Shown here one piece after another: positions 30,203 to 37,815 of a stretch of DNA of 37,815 bases. Each line of letters starts with the position of its first letter. Within the stretch, counting starts at the first letter, position 1. The notes under the pieces were generated by a model. That model worked only from the letters and a program-made list of their open reading frames with translations. It was not told where the DNA came from and did no database searches. Location of the stretch: positions 1 to 37,815 of the forward strand of contig CALEZT010000219.1 in the NCBI GenBank assembly GCA_937927975.1, written 5' to 3'. A program made the translations under genes and the position numbers. Origin of the DNA: an uncultured Phycisphaerales bacterium (GTDB lineage: Bacteria; Planctomycetota; Phycisphaerae; Sedimentisphaerales; Anaerobacaceae).

Positions 30203-31770
30203 GTCGTCTCTCCTCTTTCCTGACGCTTGCGCCACGCCAGCCAGACCAGGAAGGCCACCACCGCGAACAGATCGAGCAGCAACACGCGCGTCCCGATCAC
30301 GAACGGGACCTTCTCCCCTGGGGTATTGTGCAACAGCAGCGTCGGCCAGCCCTCCTGGACGATCCAAGACCCCAGGATCAGCAGCAAGAACGCCGGCGTG
30401 ACGTACTTGATAATGAACCGATAGACGCGCGGGATGCGGATGTCCGAGCCGCTGTGCAGCTCGTTCCAGGCCTTGTCCATGCCGAACACCCAGGCGAACA
30501 GGATCACCTCGATCATCGCGAAGAGAACCACGCAGAACGTGCCGCCCCAGAAATCCATCTCGTCGAGGGCCCCCTGGCCGTTGAAGAAGATGACCACCTG
30601 GCACAGATTGAACGTCACGACCGCAAAGAGGATGCTGGCGGTCTTTCGATCCAGGTGGAACTCGTCCTGCAGGAACACGATCGCAGGCATCGCCAGGGAG
30701 ATGGAACTGGTCACGCCGGCGATGAACAGCAGGAAGAACCACGCGAACGCGAAGAACTGCCCGAAGGCGACCTGCTGCAGCACGAGCGGCATGGTGACGA
30801 AGCCCAGGTTGAAGGCCCCTCCCTTGGCGATTTCCATCGTGCCCTCGGTGCCGAAGAAGGCGAATGCCGCGGGGATCACGATGCTGCCGCCCAGGATCAC
30901 CTCGGCGAACTCATTGGCCGTCGAGGCGGTCAGGCCCGACAGGGCCACGTCGTCGCGCTTGCGCAGATAGCTGGCGTAGGTCAGGATCACGCCGAAGCCG
31001 ACGCTGAGGGTGAAGAAAATCTGTCCCGCGGCGGCCAGCCACACTTTGGCCTCTTTGAGCTTGGCCCACTGCGGGTTCCAAAGGAATCCGAACCCGTTTC
31101 CGACGCTCCATTCGGGACGGGACGGGTCGGGCGTCCCGAGAGTCAGCACGCGAATCAGGATCACGACCGCGAAGGCGAACAGCACCAGCAGCCCCAGCTT
31201 GCACACCCGCTCAATGCCTCCGCGCAGCCCGATGCAGAGAATCGCGATGTTGACCCCGAAGGTGATCAGGAAGAACAAGTACGCCGTGCTGACGCTCGAA
31301 AAGTGTTCGTTCTGCGTCAACCCCTGGTAGGCCTGCAGGAAGCCCGCCATGCTCGCCTGATCCGTGCACGCCGCATATCTGCCCGTCAGTGCGAAGATGC
31401 TGTAGCCCAGCAGCCAGGACTCAATGTAGACATAATAGACGTAGATTACGGATGGACCGAAGATGCCGATGACGCCGAAATACTTGATGAAGCGGTTCTT
31501 TCTCCAGAGCGTCTCGAAGATGCCGGGCGCGGTGCTGCGTTCGAACCCGCCGCCGAACCGCCCGGTCGTCCACTCGACCCACATCAAGGGCAGGCCCAGC
31601 AACAGGAACGAGATGAAGTACGGGATCATGAACGCCCCGCCGCCGTTCTGCGCCGCCTTGACAGGGAACCGCAGGAAGTTGCCCAGCCCGACCGCACTGC
31701 CGGCGACGGCTAGAATGACCCCCAGCTTGCTGCCCCACGCCTCCCTTGGCTGCTTGCCCGGTTCTGCCAT
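30199..31770 (-). CDS. Neurotransmitter:sodium symporter family transporter (MetP/SNF type)
   Basis: This 523-residue inner-membrane protein has about 11-12 helices. The family signature is in the first helix: AVAGSAVGLGNFLRFP followed by NGGGAFMIPYF. Such proteins import amino acids with Na+. The start at 31770 has GGTGG 9 nt upstream; the ATG at 31779 directly abuts that site. The stop overlaps a MetS-like small subunit, and it sits 49 nt downstream of the amidohydrolase gene, so the three form one transcript from the promoter at 32671-32700. Amino-acid uptake is probable; the exact substrate is open. Confidence 0.94.
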   Translation of the reverse strand: MAEPGKQPREAWGSKLGVILAVAGSAVGLGNFLRFPVKAAQNGGGAFMIPYFISFLLLGLPLMWVEWTTGRFGGGFERSTAPGIFETLWRKNRFIKYFGVIGIFGPSVIYVYYVYIESWLLGYSIFALTGRYAACTDQASMAGFLQAYQGLTQNEHFSSVSTAYLFFLITFGVNIAILCIGLRGGIERVCKLGLLVLFAFAVVILIRVLTLGTPDPSRPEWSVGNGFGFLWNPQWAKLKEAKVWLAAAGQIFFTLSVGFGVILTYASYLRKRDDVALSGLTASTANEFAEVILGGSIVIPAAFAFFGTEGTMEIAKGGAFNLGFVTMPLVLQQVAFGQFFAFAWFFLLFIAGVTSSISLAMPAIVFLQDEFHLDRKTASILFAVVTFNLCQVVIFFNGQGALDEMDFWGGTFCVVLFAMIEVILFAWVFGMDKAWNELHSGSDIRIPRVYRFIIKYVTPAFLLLILGSWIVQEGWPTLLLHNTPGEKVPFVIGTRVLLLDLFAVVAFLVWLAWRKRQERGETT

Positions 31771-31819
31771 AGGCTTCATCCACCAATCGTCGGGTTCCGC
31801 GGGTCAAGACCGGCCGGCG

Positions 31820-32614
31820 CTATCCGGCGGTGGACCTCCGGATGCCCAGCAAATCCAGCGAGTCCCGCTCGATCACGCTGCGGATGCTGCCCCGCGGGAC
31901 CGTCGGCAGCTTCGTGTCGGCCAGCAACATGTTGAACCCCAGCAACGCTTCGATGCACTCCTCCGAATTGGCCGCGGGAAAACCGCTGCCGAACACGAGC
32001 CTGTCCATCACGTTGCGTTCGTGGGCCGCCACGACGATGTTGTAGGTCTGCCAGAGTTTCGTCGGACGGATCGTCAGGTCCGCGAACACGTTCTCGTGCT
32101 TGGACACCATCGAGAGCGTCTGCTCGACGAACGGCACCCCCATGTTGCCAATAACGAACTTCAGTCGCGGAAAGGCCCGCGCCACCTCGTCCAGCAGATA
32201 CGGCTGGGCGTACTCCAGCACCGCCTGGGCGCTGAGCGCGTGGCTGCCGTTGTGGAAGAAGATCGGCAACCCCGCCTCCTGGACCATCTCGTACAGCCGC
32301 ATCGCCTGGCAGTGGGCCGGGTGAAAGCCCGCCATCGCGCAGTAGACCACCAGCCCCTGGTGTCCCAGCTTTTCGGTCAGGGCGGCCAACCCTCGGTCGT
32401 TGAGCCGGTCCTGCGTCGGGTCCACGACCGCGAACCCCACCATCTTGTCCCGGTGTCGACCGACGTACTCCGACAACCTGCGGTTGGTCTCCTCCCGCGG
32501 CCCGTTGCAGGACGCCAGGACGATGCAGGCGTCCACCGTCTCCACCGCCGCCAGGTGCTCGGCGGTGTCCGTGCTGTCCAATGACCGAAGATGCGTGTGG
32601 CAATCGATAATCAT
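31820..32614 (-). CDS. Amidohydrolase-2-like TIM-barrel protein with altered active site
   Basis: This 264-residue protein starts MIIDCHTHL, the HxH metal motif (His6, His8) of the amidohydrolase-2 family, and has FHNGSH near 120-125. Two usual ligand positions differ: the His of the HxG-type strand is Asn157 (VIGNMG), and the Asp of the GSDxP motif is Gly211 (VFGSGFP). It may use another metal arrangement or a different reaction, or have lost hydrolase activity. The start at 32614 is the family start and lies about 60 nt after a good promoter; the frame stays open upstream. It is cotranscribed with the sodium symporter, which suggests handling of an imported compound. Confidence 0.85.
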   Translation of the reverse strand: MIIDCHTHLRSLDSTDTAEHLAAVETVDACIVLASCNGPREETNRRLSEYVGRHRDKMVGFAVVDPTQDRLNDRGLAALTEKLGHQGLVVYCAMAGFHPAHCQAMRLYEMVQEAGLPIFFHNGSHALSAQAVLEYAQPYLLDEVARAFPRLKFVIGNMGVPFVEQTLSMVSKHENVFADLTIRPTKLWQTYNIVVAAHERNVMDRLVFGSGFPAANSEECIEALLGFNMLLADTKLPTVPRGSIRSVIERDSLDLLGIRRSTAG

Positions 32615-32670
32615 GGCTCTGTCCTGTTTCGTCGCGGGCCGGGACGTCGCCGTCGGCCGTAAAGCGGTGT

Positions 32671-32700
32671 ATCTTAAGGCCCATTCCCGCACCCAGTCAA
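32671..32700 (-). promoter_or_regulatory. Probable promoter of the amidohydrolase-symporter operon
   Basis: On the minus strand TTGACT (32700-32695) and TAAGAT (32676-32671) are 18 bp apart, placing the start of transcription about 50 nt before the amidohydrolase ATG. Confidence 0.6.
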
Positions 32701-32847
32701 GGACAAATATCGCTCGATCGCTCCGCGGACTGGCGTCCGGGGGCCGCTTCGGATAGGATCGGGACGCAGATCGGGTCACGGATGCCGGCGTGGTCGGATA
32801 CCGGGCGGCCGGTCGCCCTGGCGGGTTTTGATACGTGGAGGTCAGTT

Positions 32848-33252
32848 ATGCAGGCGATTCGCGATTTCTTCAAGAACGACAGGTTCGCACAGCACAGCGG
32901 CATCGAGCTCCTCGACATCAGCGAGGGCCATGCCCGGGCCAGGATGCCCATCCGCGACTGCCACCGCAACGGCGTGAACATCGTCCACGGCGGCGCCATC
33001 TTCACCCTGGCGGACCTGGTCTTCGCGGTCGCCTCGAACTCCCACGGCACCGTCGCGGTCGCCATCAACGCCAGCATCTGGTTCGTCAAGGCCGCCAAGG
33101 ACGGCGTCCTCTACGCCGAGGCGAAGGAGGTCTCCCGAAACCCCAAGCTCGCGGTCTATTCGATCGAGGTCACCGACGACGCGGGCGAACTGGTGGCCCG
33201 ATTCGAAGGCATGGTATACCGCAAGAAAGACCCCATCACACCGCAGACGTGA
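32848..33252 (+). CDS. PaaI-type hotdog-fold acyl-CoA thioesterase
   Basis: This 134-residue protein has the hotdog fold of the PaaI/YbgC group. The active-site helix segment is NIVHGGAIFTLADLVFA (about 44-60), preceded by conserved NG. Relatives hydrolyse aryl- or acyl-CoA esters; an aryl-CoA from ferulate breakdown is an attractive but unproven substrate given the esterases in this window. The start at 32848 has GGAGG nearby; the frame is open 22 codons further upstream without a ribosome site. It is transcribed divergently from the amidohydrolase gene. Confidence 0.9.
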   Translation: MQAIRDFFKNDRFAQHSGIELLDISEGHARARMPIRDCHRNGVNIVHGGAIFTLADLVFAVASNSHGTVAVAINASIWFVKAAKDGVLYAEAKEVSRNPKLAVYSIEVTDDAGELVARFEGMVYRKKDPITPQT

Positions 33253-33350
33253 AACCCCAGGTTCGAGACTCGATATTCGGGATGAATCCAACACGCTGAG
33301 AAACCAAGTGCGCCCAACGTGAACGAGGACCCGCCGATACCGCCGGCGAG

Positions 33351-33394
33351 AAAAAGGGCCGGGGTCTCGATCCCGCAGGACCCAGACCCCGGCC
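33351..33394 (-). terminator. Intrinsic terminator of the large lipoprotein gene
   Basis: An 11-bp perfect stem (GGCCGGGGTCT 33357-33367 with AGACCCCGGCC 33384-33394) is followed on the minus strand by C and five T (33355-33351). It starts 38 nt after the stop of the 33432-36605 gene. Confidence 0.88.
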
Positions 33395-33431
33395 AAACGT
33401 GCTTACGACAGACAACCTATTCGGTCGCCGC

Positions 33432-36400
33432 TCACGGCTGAGCCGGCGCGGCCTTGACCGTACGGATGTCGTCGACGAAGATGCGACCCTTGCCGTCGGC
33501 GGCAGGAGCCTTGCGGTTGCCGACTCCCACGATCAGCGTCTGAACCTTGGCCACGTTCACGCCGGCGAAGCTCGCCAGCGGAATCCTCACCTCGGTCCAG
33601 TTGGCCGCGGTCACCGCGGTCGCGTCGGCCACGGTCGCCTGCTTGCCCGCGCTGTCCCGGACCGTCACGTAGAGGTCCTGCGAACTGTTCTGGCGGGAGG
33701 CATTGATGGCCACGCCCTGCCAGACGCCGCTGACGCCGCCGGAGGTCGAGATGCTGTCGAACTCGAAAGTCCGATTCTCGCCGGAGGCGTGCGAGGTCAC
33801 GCACAGACCGATGTGCACGGGGGCCTGCATTGCGATCGCGGTCGTGCCCATCAGGGTCCAAGTCTTGCCGTCCGCGGAGACGTACCCGGAGAGGCTGTCG
33901 CCGATTCGCTCCATCTTGACCCAGTAGGGAGCGGCGATGACCGTTCCGCTGTCCACGTTGGACGAGGAACCGTCGGTGGCCGCGCGGTACTGGAAGCTGG
34001 CGCCGTTGCCGGCGGCCCCGTCCGTGTTGGCGGTCAGAATCATCATGGCGTGGGTGGAGCCGCCGTCGAGGCTGTCGCGGACCATGACGCCGCCCTTGGC
34101 CCAGGTGTTGGAGCCGGGCCCGATGCTGACCACGCGAGCCACGATCGCCCCGTCGCCGTCGAGGGTTTTGTAGGCGTAGGTGAACTCATCGCTGTTGTTC
34201 CAGATATCGGCGCCGGCGCCGGTCAGACTCATCTTGCCGCCGGTCTCGACGACAGCGACCTGGCCTGCGCTGGGGTACCCGCGAACCCACAGACTCAGGG
34301 TATCCATGCCCTCGACAGTCCAATTCTGGACGGGCGAGAACTCGCGGGCCGCCTCGCTGTAGTACGGGGCGACACTGTTGTCGTAATCCATCGGCATCGA
34401 CTGGGCGCCGCCATGGACGATGGTGGTTTCTCCAAACGTCCCGTTGACGGCCTCCATATAGCCGACCATCGAGCCGCTCAGGCCGTCGGTCAGGCCGTCG
34501 GTCCACGCTTCGTAGATCCTGCTGCCTTCGGCGTCTGTGTAGCTCTCGAAATCCTCGACAACCATGAACCCGGCGGTGGTGAAGCTCCAGACCCTGCCGA
34601 CCCACGGACTCTCGGGCTCGGCGGGATTGACCTCATCGACGCGCCAGTAGTAGGTCGTGTTCCATTCGAGGTCGCCTGGAACGAAGATCGGATCCGCCTG
34701 ACGGCCCTTGAACAGAGGGCTGCTCGTGTCCGCGGCAGCCACCGCGGCCGCGTCGTCGCCAAAGTAGATCTCGTGCTCCACGGCCTTCTCCCCGGCCACC
34801 CAGCTCAGCGTGGGTTCCTGCGGAACCTCCACGGCCTTGTCGGCCGGGCTCGGCGTGAACGCCGTCAGGGGAGACAAGCCGAAGCTGTCGACATAAACGC
34901 CGCTGATGACCTGACGTTCCGTGATGCTGCCGCCCTGCCAGGCGACCGCGATGTTGTCGCCGCCGGTGCCTTCCTTGCCGAGGGCCTGGATGTAGTACTT
35001 CTGACCGGCCTGCAGGCTGATGGGAGCGGACTTCTGATTCGTTTCCTTTTCCCACTCGCGGGAATTGGTCCAGGAGGTGACGCGCGCGATTCGAACCGCC
35101 TTGGCCGGATCGGTGTCCGTGCTCAGCCACAGTTCCTGGGCGTCGTCGCCTGCGATCCAGAACGTGTACTCGGCCGTGACCGGAGGCTTGAGCCAGCCGT
35201 ACATCCGAGTGCCGTAGTTGTCGGCCCAATCCACGGGACCTTCGAACAGGTCACGCATCTCGACGCCGGTCGGATTGTTCGGATAGTTCGCGTTGTTGGT
35301 CAGGTCCGTGATGGCGGTGCCGGTGAGGCCGGTCCACCACTGGCGGACGATCTTGTTCGCGATGCCGGCCTCGGTGTTGAAGCTCCAAACGGGGCCCTTC
35401 ACAGCCGAGCCGTCGGCAGTGATTTCGTCGATTCGCCAGTAGTACGTCGTGGAAACGCGAAGCATGCCTGGGGTGAAGACGGCTTGCGCGACCTTGCCTC
35501 TGTCCGTCCCGGCGGCGCCGCTGTTCACGGCGTCAAACGAGGTCCCGAAGTAGACCTGATGCTGAACCGCGGTTTCGCCGACGGACCAGCGCAGCGAGAC
35601 GTTCGGCGACACGCCTTCAGCGTCGTCGGCCGGCGTGGGATGATACGCCGTCACCGGCATGGCCATGGCGGTCCAGACGTCGCCCGTGTGGACGGTTCCC
35701 GCTTCGTCGATCTCGTCGACGCGCCAGTAATACTGTACGCCCGACTCCATGTTGCCCTTCAGGTGGTAGTACATCGCGTAGTTCTGCTGTACGCCGTGAA
35801 GATCGGCTTCGGTCAACTCCGGCGTCGTGCCGAAATAGACGTTGTGGGCCACGGCGGTTTCGCCGGGGGTCCACGCGAACAACGGGGTGATCACAGCCAC
35901 CGATCCGCTCGGAGGATTCGGGTTGTAGGCTTTTAGGCGCAGCGGATGGTCGGCGACCTCGCCCGCGTGGCTCACGTTGTCAAAGGTGTATGTCCGCATC
36001 TCGCCGGCCGCGTGCGAGGTCACGCACAGACCGATGTACACCGGGTCGGCCATGGCGATCGTCTGGGTCGTGCCCACCTGCGTCCAGGCCTGGCCGTCGG
36101 CGGATTGGAACGCGGAGAATTGGTCTGCGGCTCGCTCGATTCGGACCCAGTACGGGGCCGTCACGACCGGGACGCTGCTGGTGCTGGACGACGCGCCGGC
36201 GGCTGCGGGCCGCCACTGGAACGCGGCGCCGTTTCCGGCCGAGCCGTCGCTGTTGGCCGTCAGGACCATCATCGCGTGCGCCGAGCCGGCGGTCTTCGCG
36301 TCGCGAATCATGACGCCGCCTTTGGCCCAGGTGTTCGTGCCGGCGCCTTTGCTGACCACGCGGGCGGTGATCGAGCCGTCGCCGGAAAGCTCTTTGTACA

Positions 36401-36605
36401 TGAAGTGGAATGCGTCGGCGCTGCCCCAAATATCGGCGCCGCTGCCGGTGACTTCAAAGGTGTTTGCCTTCGGTTCGGCCTTCCCCGCCGTGGCGTCCCC
36501 GATCGTCTCGGTCCACCAGCCTTTGGGAAGCGTCTGGCCCCACGTGCCGCCGGCACAACCGAGAACCAAAACCAACGATAAGATCATTGCTGCTTTGCGA
36601 TACAT
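33432..36605 (-). CDS. Large multi-domain surface lipoprotein with DUF1349-like, Fn3-like and PA14-like modules
   Basis: This 1057-residue protein has a signal with lipobox VLGC (Cys17). Visible modules in order are: DUF1349-like beta-sandwich (about 33-215); three Fn3-like domains, each with a VYFG or IYFG strand and a TYYWR-type end (about 235-320, 320-412, 582-678); a PA14-like domain between the second and third (about 420-570); then a C-terminal carbohydrate-binding-like domain beginning VVEDFESYTD (about 681). That last domain seems to be interrupted at about 785-955 by a second DUF1349-like module and resumes at GVWQGVAI, ending FVDDIRTV. No catalytic site is visible. A role in binding or capturing polysaccharide at the surface is inferred. 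It has its own promoter and terminator. Confidence 0.9.
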   Translation of the reverse strand: MYRKAAMILSLVLVLGCAGGTWGQTLPKGWWTETIGDATAGKAEPKANTFEVTGSGADIWGSADAFHFMYKELSGDGSITARVVSKGAGTNTWAKGGVMIRDAKTAGSAHAMMVLTANSDGSAGNGAAFQWRPAAAGASSSTSSVPVVTAPYWVRIERAADQFSAFQSADGQAWTQVGTTQTIAMADPVYIGLCVTSHAAGEMRTYTFDNVSHAGEVADHPLRLKAYNPNPPSGSVAVITPLFAWTPGETAVAHNVYFGTTPELTEADLHGVQQNYAMYYHLKGNMESGVQYYWRVDEIDEAGTVHTGDVWTAMAMPVTAYHPTPADDAEGVSPNVSLRWSVGETAVQHQVYFGTSFDAVNSGAAGTDRGKVAQAVFTPGMLRVSTTYYWRIDEITADGSAVKGPVWSFNTEAGIANKIVRQWWTGLTGTAITDLTNNANYPNNPTGVEMRDLFEGPVDWADNYGTRMYGWLKPPVTAEYTFWIAGDDAQELWLSTDTDPAKAVRIARVTSWTNSREWEKETNQKSAPISLQAGQKYYIQALGKEGTGGDNIAVAWQGGSITERQVISGVYVDSFGLSPLTAFTPSPADKAVEVPQEPTLSWVAGEKAVEHEIYFGDDAAAVAAADTSSPLFKGRQADPIFVPGDLEWNTTYYWRVDEVNPAEPESPWVGRVWSFTTAGFMVVEDFESYTDAEGSRIYEAWTDGLTDGLSGSMVGYMEAVNGTFGETTIVHGGAQSMPMDYDNSVAPYYSEAAREFSPVQNWTVEGMDTLSLWVRGYPSAGQVAVVETGGKMSLTGAGADIWNNSDEFTYAYKTLDGDGAIVARVVSIGPGSNTWAKGGVMVRDSLDGGSTHAMMILTANTDGAAGNGASFQYRAATDGSSSNVDSGTVIAAPYWVKMERIGDSLSGYVSADGKTWTLMGTTAIAMQAPVHIGLCVTSHASGENRTFEFDSISTSGGVSGVWQGVAINASRQNSSQDLYVTVRDSAGKQATVADATAVTAANWTEVRIPLASFAGVNVAKVQTLIVGVGNRKAPAADGKGRIFVDDIRTVKAAPAQP

Positions 36606-36979
36606 GATACTCCTTCCGATACTGCTACATTACATCACCTGCGCCCCGGCACATGTCGGGACGCATGCTGCCTCTTCGCGACGACGAGACCCTCACCCGT
36701 GCGTACGAACCCTCACGGCAGCTAAGACTCTCCTCACCTCCGAATGCGTTGGCAGGCCGCGAACGCAGTCCGCTGATGACTTCTGAAACCTCCTTTCCGC
36801 GAGGATGGAATGAACCACCCTGGGTCACGCAGAGTCCTTGCCCGCGCCAATGACAACACGCCATCGGGAACGCAGACAACGTTCACGACTCATCCTATGA
36901 CCCCTCTCTCCAGCAAGAAACACCGCGCCCCGCAGGGCGCCGCCCCCAACGAAGCATACTACATAACACTACGTGTTCT
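36606..36979 (-). promoter_or_regulatory. Long leader (about 370 nt) of the large lipoprotein gene
   Basis: The promoter at 36980-37008 places the lipoprotein start codon some 370 nt downstream, with GGAAGGAG just before it. No gene is visible in this stretch; one open frame of 84 codons on the minus strand lacks a convincing product. GC-rich self-complementary parts (for example the GGCGCCCTGCGGGGCGC area near 36930) can fold. I compared it with c-di-GMP-I, cobalamin, glycine and SAM riboswitch cores from memory and found no match. A regulatory RNA element is possible. Confidence 0.4.
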
Positions 36980-37008
36980 ATTATACAGACTCCATCGGTC
37001 TTCTGCAA
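36980..37008 (-). promoter_or_regulatory. Sigma70-like promoter of the large lipoprotein gene
   Basis: On the minus strand TTGCAG (37008-37003) and a perfect TATAAT (36985-36980) are separated by exactly 17 bp. Transcription should start near 36973. Confidence 0.7.
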
Positions 37009-37158
37009 GGAGTCCTGTCAGTGGGTAGTGGGTCAGTTTGAAATGCCGTGCCAGAAAAAAAGGTCACCGATACAGGAATTTGCTCATTGACACCTGAATA
37101 GGATCGCACCATACTACCGCCTTTGGTGTACATGCTTGAGCGGTCAAAAAGATTCAAG

Positions 37159-37187
37159 TTGCATGCGTTATCGGTCGATGGTATAAT
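37159..37187 (+). promoter_or_regulatory. Sigma70-like promoter giving a leaderless transcript
   Basis: TTGCAT (37159-37164) and a perfect TATAAT (37182-37187) are 17 bp apart. The expected start of transcription, 6-8 nt after the -10 box, falls on the ATG at 37194. The region between this promoter and the divergent one (37009-37158) shows no gene and no clear structure. Confidence 0.75.
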
Positions 37188-37193
37188 TTGAGT

Positions 37194-37445
37194 ATGCCAA
37201 AGCGGTCAAGGGGAAAAGGGTTGGACCTTAACCGCCTTGCCAAGTCCATAGTCGATCAAGCCGTCACGGATGAACAGCCACAGGCGAAAGCCCCAGAAGA
37301 GGGCAAAAACCCTGCCGCTGTCTCGTTGGGTCGGCTTGGCGGGCTGAAGGGTGGCAAGGCGAGGGCGAAGAAACTGTCCGCTGAACAGCGCAAGGAGATT
37401 GCCAAGAAAGCGGCTGCTGTCCGCTGGGGCACCGTGCAGGATTGA
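37194..37445 (+). CDS. Small basic KGG-motif protein of unknown function
   Basis: This 83-residue protein has a variable N-terminus and a conserved-looking basic C-terminal half: SLGRLGGLKGGKAR (about 45-57), then KKLSAEQRKEIAKKAAAVRW (about 59-78). Such Gly-Lys-rich motifs occur in many short bacterial proteins, including phage and plasmid ones, with no firm function that I know; nucleic-acid binding is plausible from charge. The ATG at 37194 is used because the promoter's -10 box ends only 6 nt before it, leaving no room for a ribosome site; a TTG at 37188 overlaps the -10 box. It lies in AT-richer DNA than the main loci. Confidence 0.8.
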   Translation: MPKRSRGKGLDLNRLAKSIVDQAVTDEQPQAKAPEEGKNPAAVSLGRLGGLKGGKARAKKLSAEQRKEIAKKAAAVRWGTVQD

Positions 37446-37474
37446 CAATTGTTGGCGACTACGAGGGGAGAGCA

Positions 37475-37759
37475 ATGGAGCAGCCGAAGGACGTGGGTCC
37501 AGGTAACGTGCCACAGATAGGTGAGCCCGCTTTATCATACACGGCAATCTTGGAGGAGCATGATGTTGCACGTGCTCAGCGACAGACGCGGTCTAATCTT
37601 CTCGGAGAGATCGCCTCTCCCGCCTTCAATGGGAACAATGGCTCAGGTGCAGTGATATCGCACCTATCCAAGACCGCTCTTTCAAGCGAAGACAGAGGTT
37701 GTCCCGTTCTCAGTTGGAGGTGCGGTGACCACTCCATGATGAATCCTACGCACTCTTGA
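37475..37759 (+). CDS. Doubtful short ORF of unknown function
   Basis: This frame of 94 codons has a good GGGGAGAG site before its ATG and lies 29 bp after the KGG-protein gene, so it could be cotranscribed. The first 50 residues (MEQPKDVGPGNVPQIG, later EEHDVARAQRQTRSNLLGE) look protein-like. The C-terminal half is Ser- and Cys-rich and looks like read-through of non-coding DNA, so a frameshift or a shorter real gene is possible. Its end overlaps the possible convergent gene at the window edge. Confidence 0.35.
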   Translation: MEQPKDVGPGNVPQIGEPALSYTAILEEHDVARAQRQTRSNLLGEIASPAFNGNNGSGAVISHLSKTALSSEDRGCPVLSWRCGDHSMMNPTHS

Positions 37760-37814
37760 CCTTCTTGGCAACACCCTGTTGTTCGTCTTGATCCTGTAAT
37801 TTCGCCTCCAGGAT
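37746..37814 (-). CDS. Possible C-terminus of a minus-strand gene cut by the right edge
   Basis: Reading in from the edge on the minus strand gives 22 codons (ILEAKLQDQDEQQGVAKK...) and a TAG stop at 37746-37748. The charged, helix-forming composition is typical of a protein C-terminus. The piece is too short to identify and could be chance. Confidence 0.3.
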   Translation of the reverse strand: MLEAKLQDQDEQQGVAKKVKSA

Positions 37815-37815
37815 C

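Noticed and set aside
33399..35936. 845-codon open frame on the plus strand opposite the large lipoprotein gene
   Set aside because: It lies entirely antisense to a protein with a signal, clear domains and its own promoter and terminator. It shows no recognisable domain and has the Gly/Val/Asp/Arg bias expected of a GC-rich antisense frame.
36606..36979. Possible c-di-GMP, cobalamin or glycine riboswitch in the long leader
   Set aside because: The conserved cores that I know for these classes are not present on the minus strand, so I kept it only as an unexplained leader.

Overview
The window looks like a chromosomal segment of a Planctomycetota bacterium, most likely of the Phycisphaerae/Sedimentisphaerales kind. 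The signs are an ECF sigma factor of the Rhodopirellula/Verrucomicrobium type paired with a FecR-like membrane protein, a very large multi-domain surface lipoprotein with PA14-like and repeated beta-sandwich modules, many secreted glycoside hydrolases and high GC. This placement is inferred from gene content; there is no rRNA in the window.

Left edge (1-362): AT-richer DNA with an unclosed minus-strand frame, then a tRNA with a CAU anticodon. Positions 408-22247 form a hemicellulose (glucuronoarabinoxylan/arabinan) utilisation locus. Two minus-strand genes encode a GH10 xylanase-CE1 esterase fusion and a second CE1 esterase; both end in a malectin-like domain that is almost identical at the DNA level (479 bp, one mismatch). 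Divergently, twelve plus-strand genes encode an ECF sigma factor, a FecR-type regulator with a carbohydrate-binding-like tail, GH95, GH51, GH43, GH43, an unknown lipoprotein, GH62, GH127, and then, after a probable internal promoter, a GPH-type sugar:cation symporter and a GH3 enzyme without signal peptide. The exported enzymes would strip feruloyl, arabinosyl and galactosyl/fucosyl decorations and cut the xylan backbone; the symporter would import short products and the cytoplasmic GH3 would finish them. No SusC/SusD pair or ABC importer is present.

Middle (22277-30202): housekeeping and regulatory genes, mostly on the minus strand. They are a two-part protein of unknown function, a soluble histidine kinase, pnp and rpsO with structured leader and terminator hairpins, a three-gene partner-switching group (STAS protein, RsbW-like kinase, unknown protein) behind a strong sigma70-like promoter, then plus-strand Rrf2 and MazG-like genes.

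Right part (30104-33252): a neurotransmitter:sodium symporter gene with a 32-residue MetS-like partner overlapping its stop codon, an amidohydrolase-like protein that lacks two expected active-site residues, and a PaaI-type thioesterase. A 1057-residue surface lipoprotein follows (33432-36605), whose last carbohydrate-binding-like domain appears to be split by an inserted beta-sandwich. Its promoter lies about 370 nt upstream, giving a long unexplained leader. The right edge (about 37000-37815) is AT-richer and holds a small basic protein that should be translated from a leaderless mRNA, a doubtful short ORF and the possible C-terminus of a minus-strand gene.

The strongest candidates for novelty are the sugar-sensing sigma/FecR control of a complex xylan locus, the recently homogenised malectin modules, the nested-domain lipoprotein with its long leader, and the partner-switching group with an unknown third component.
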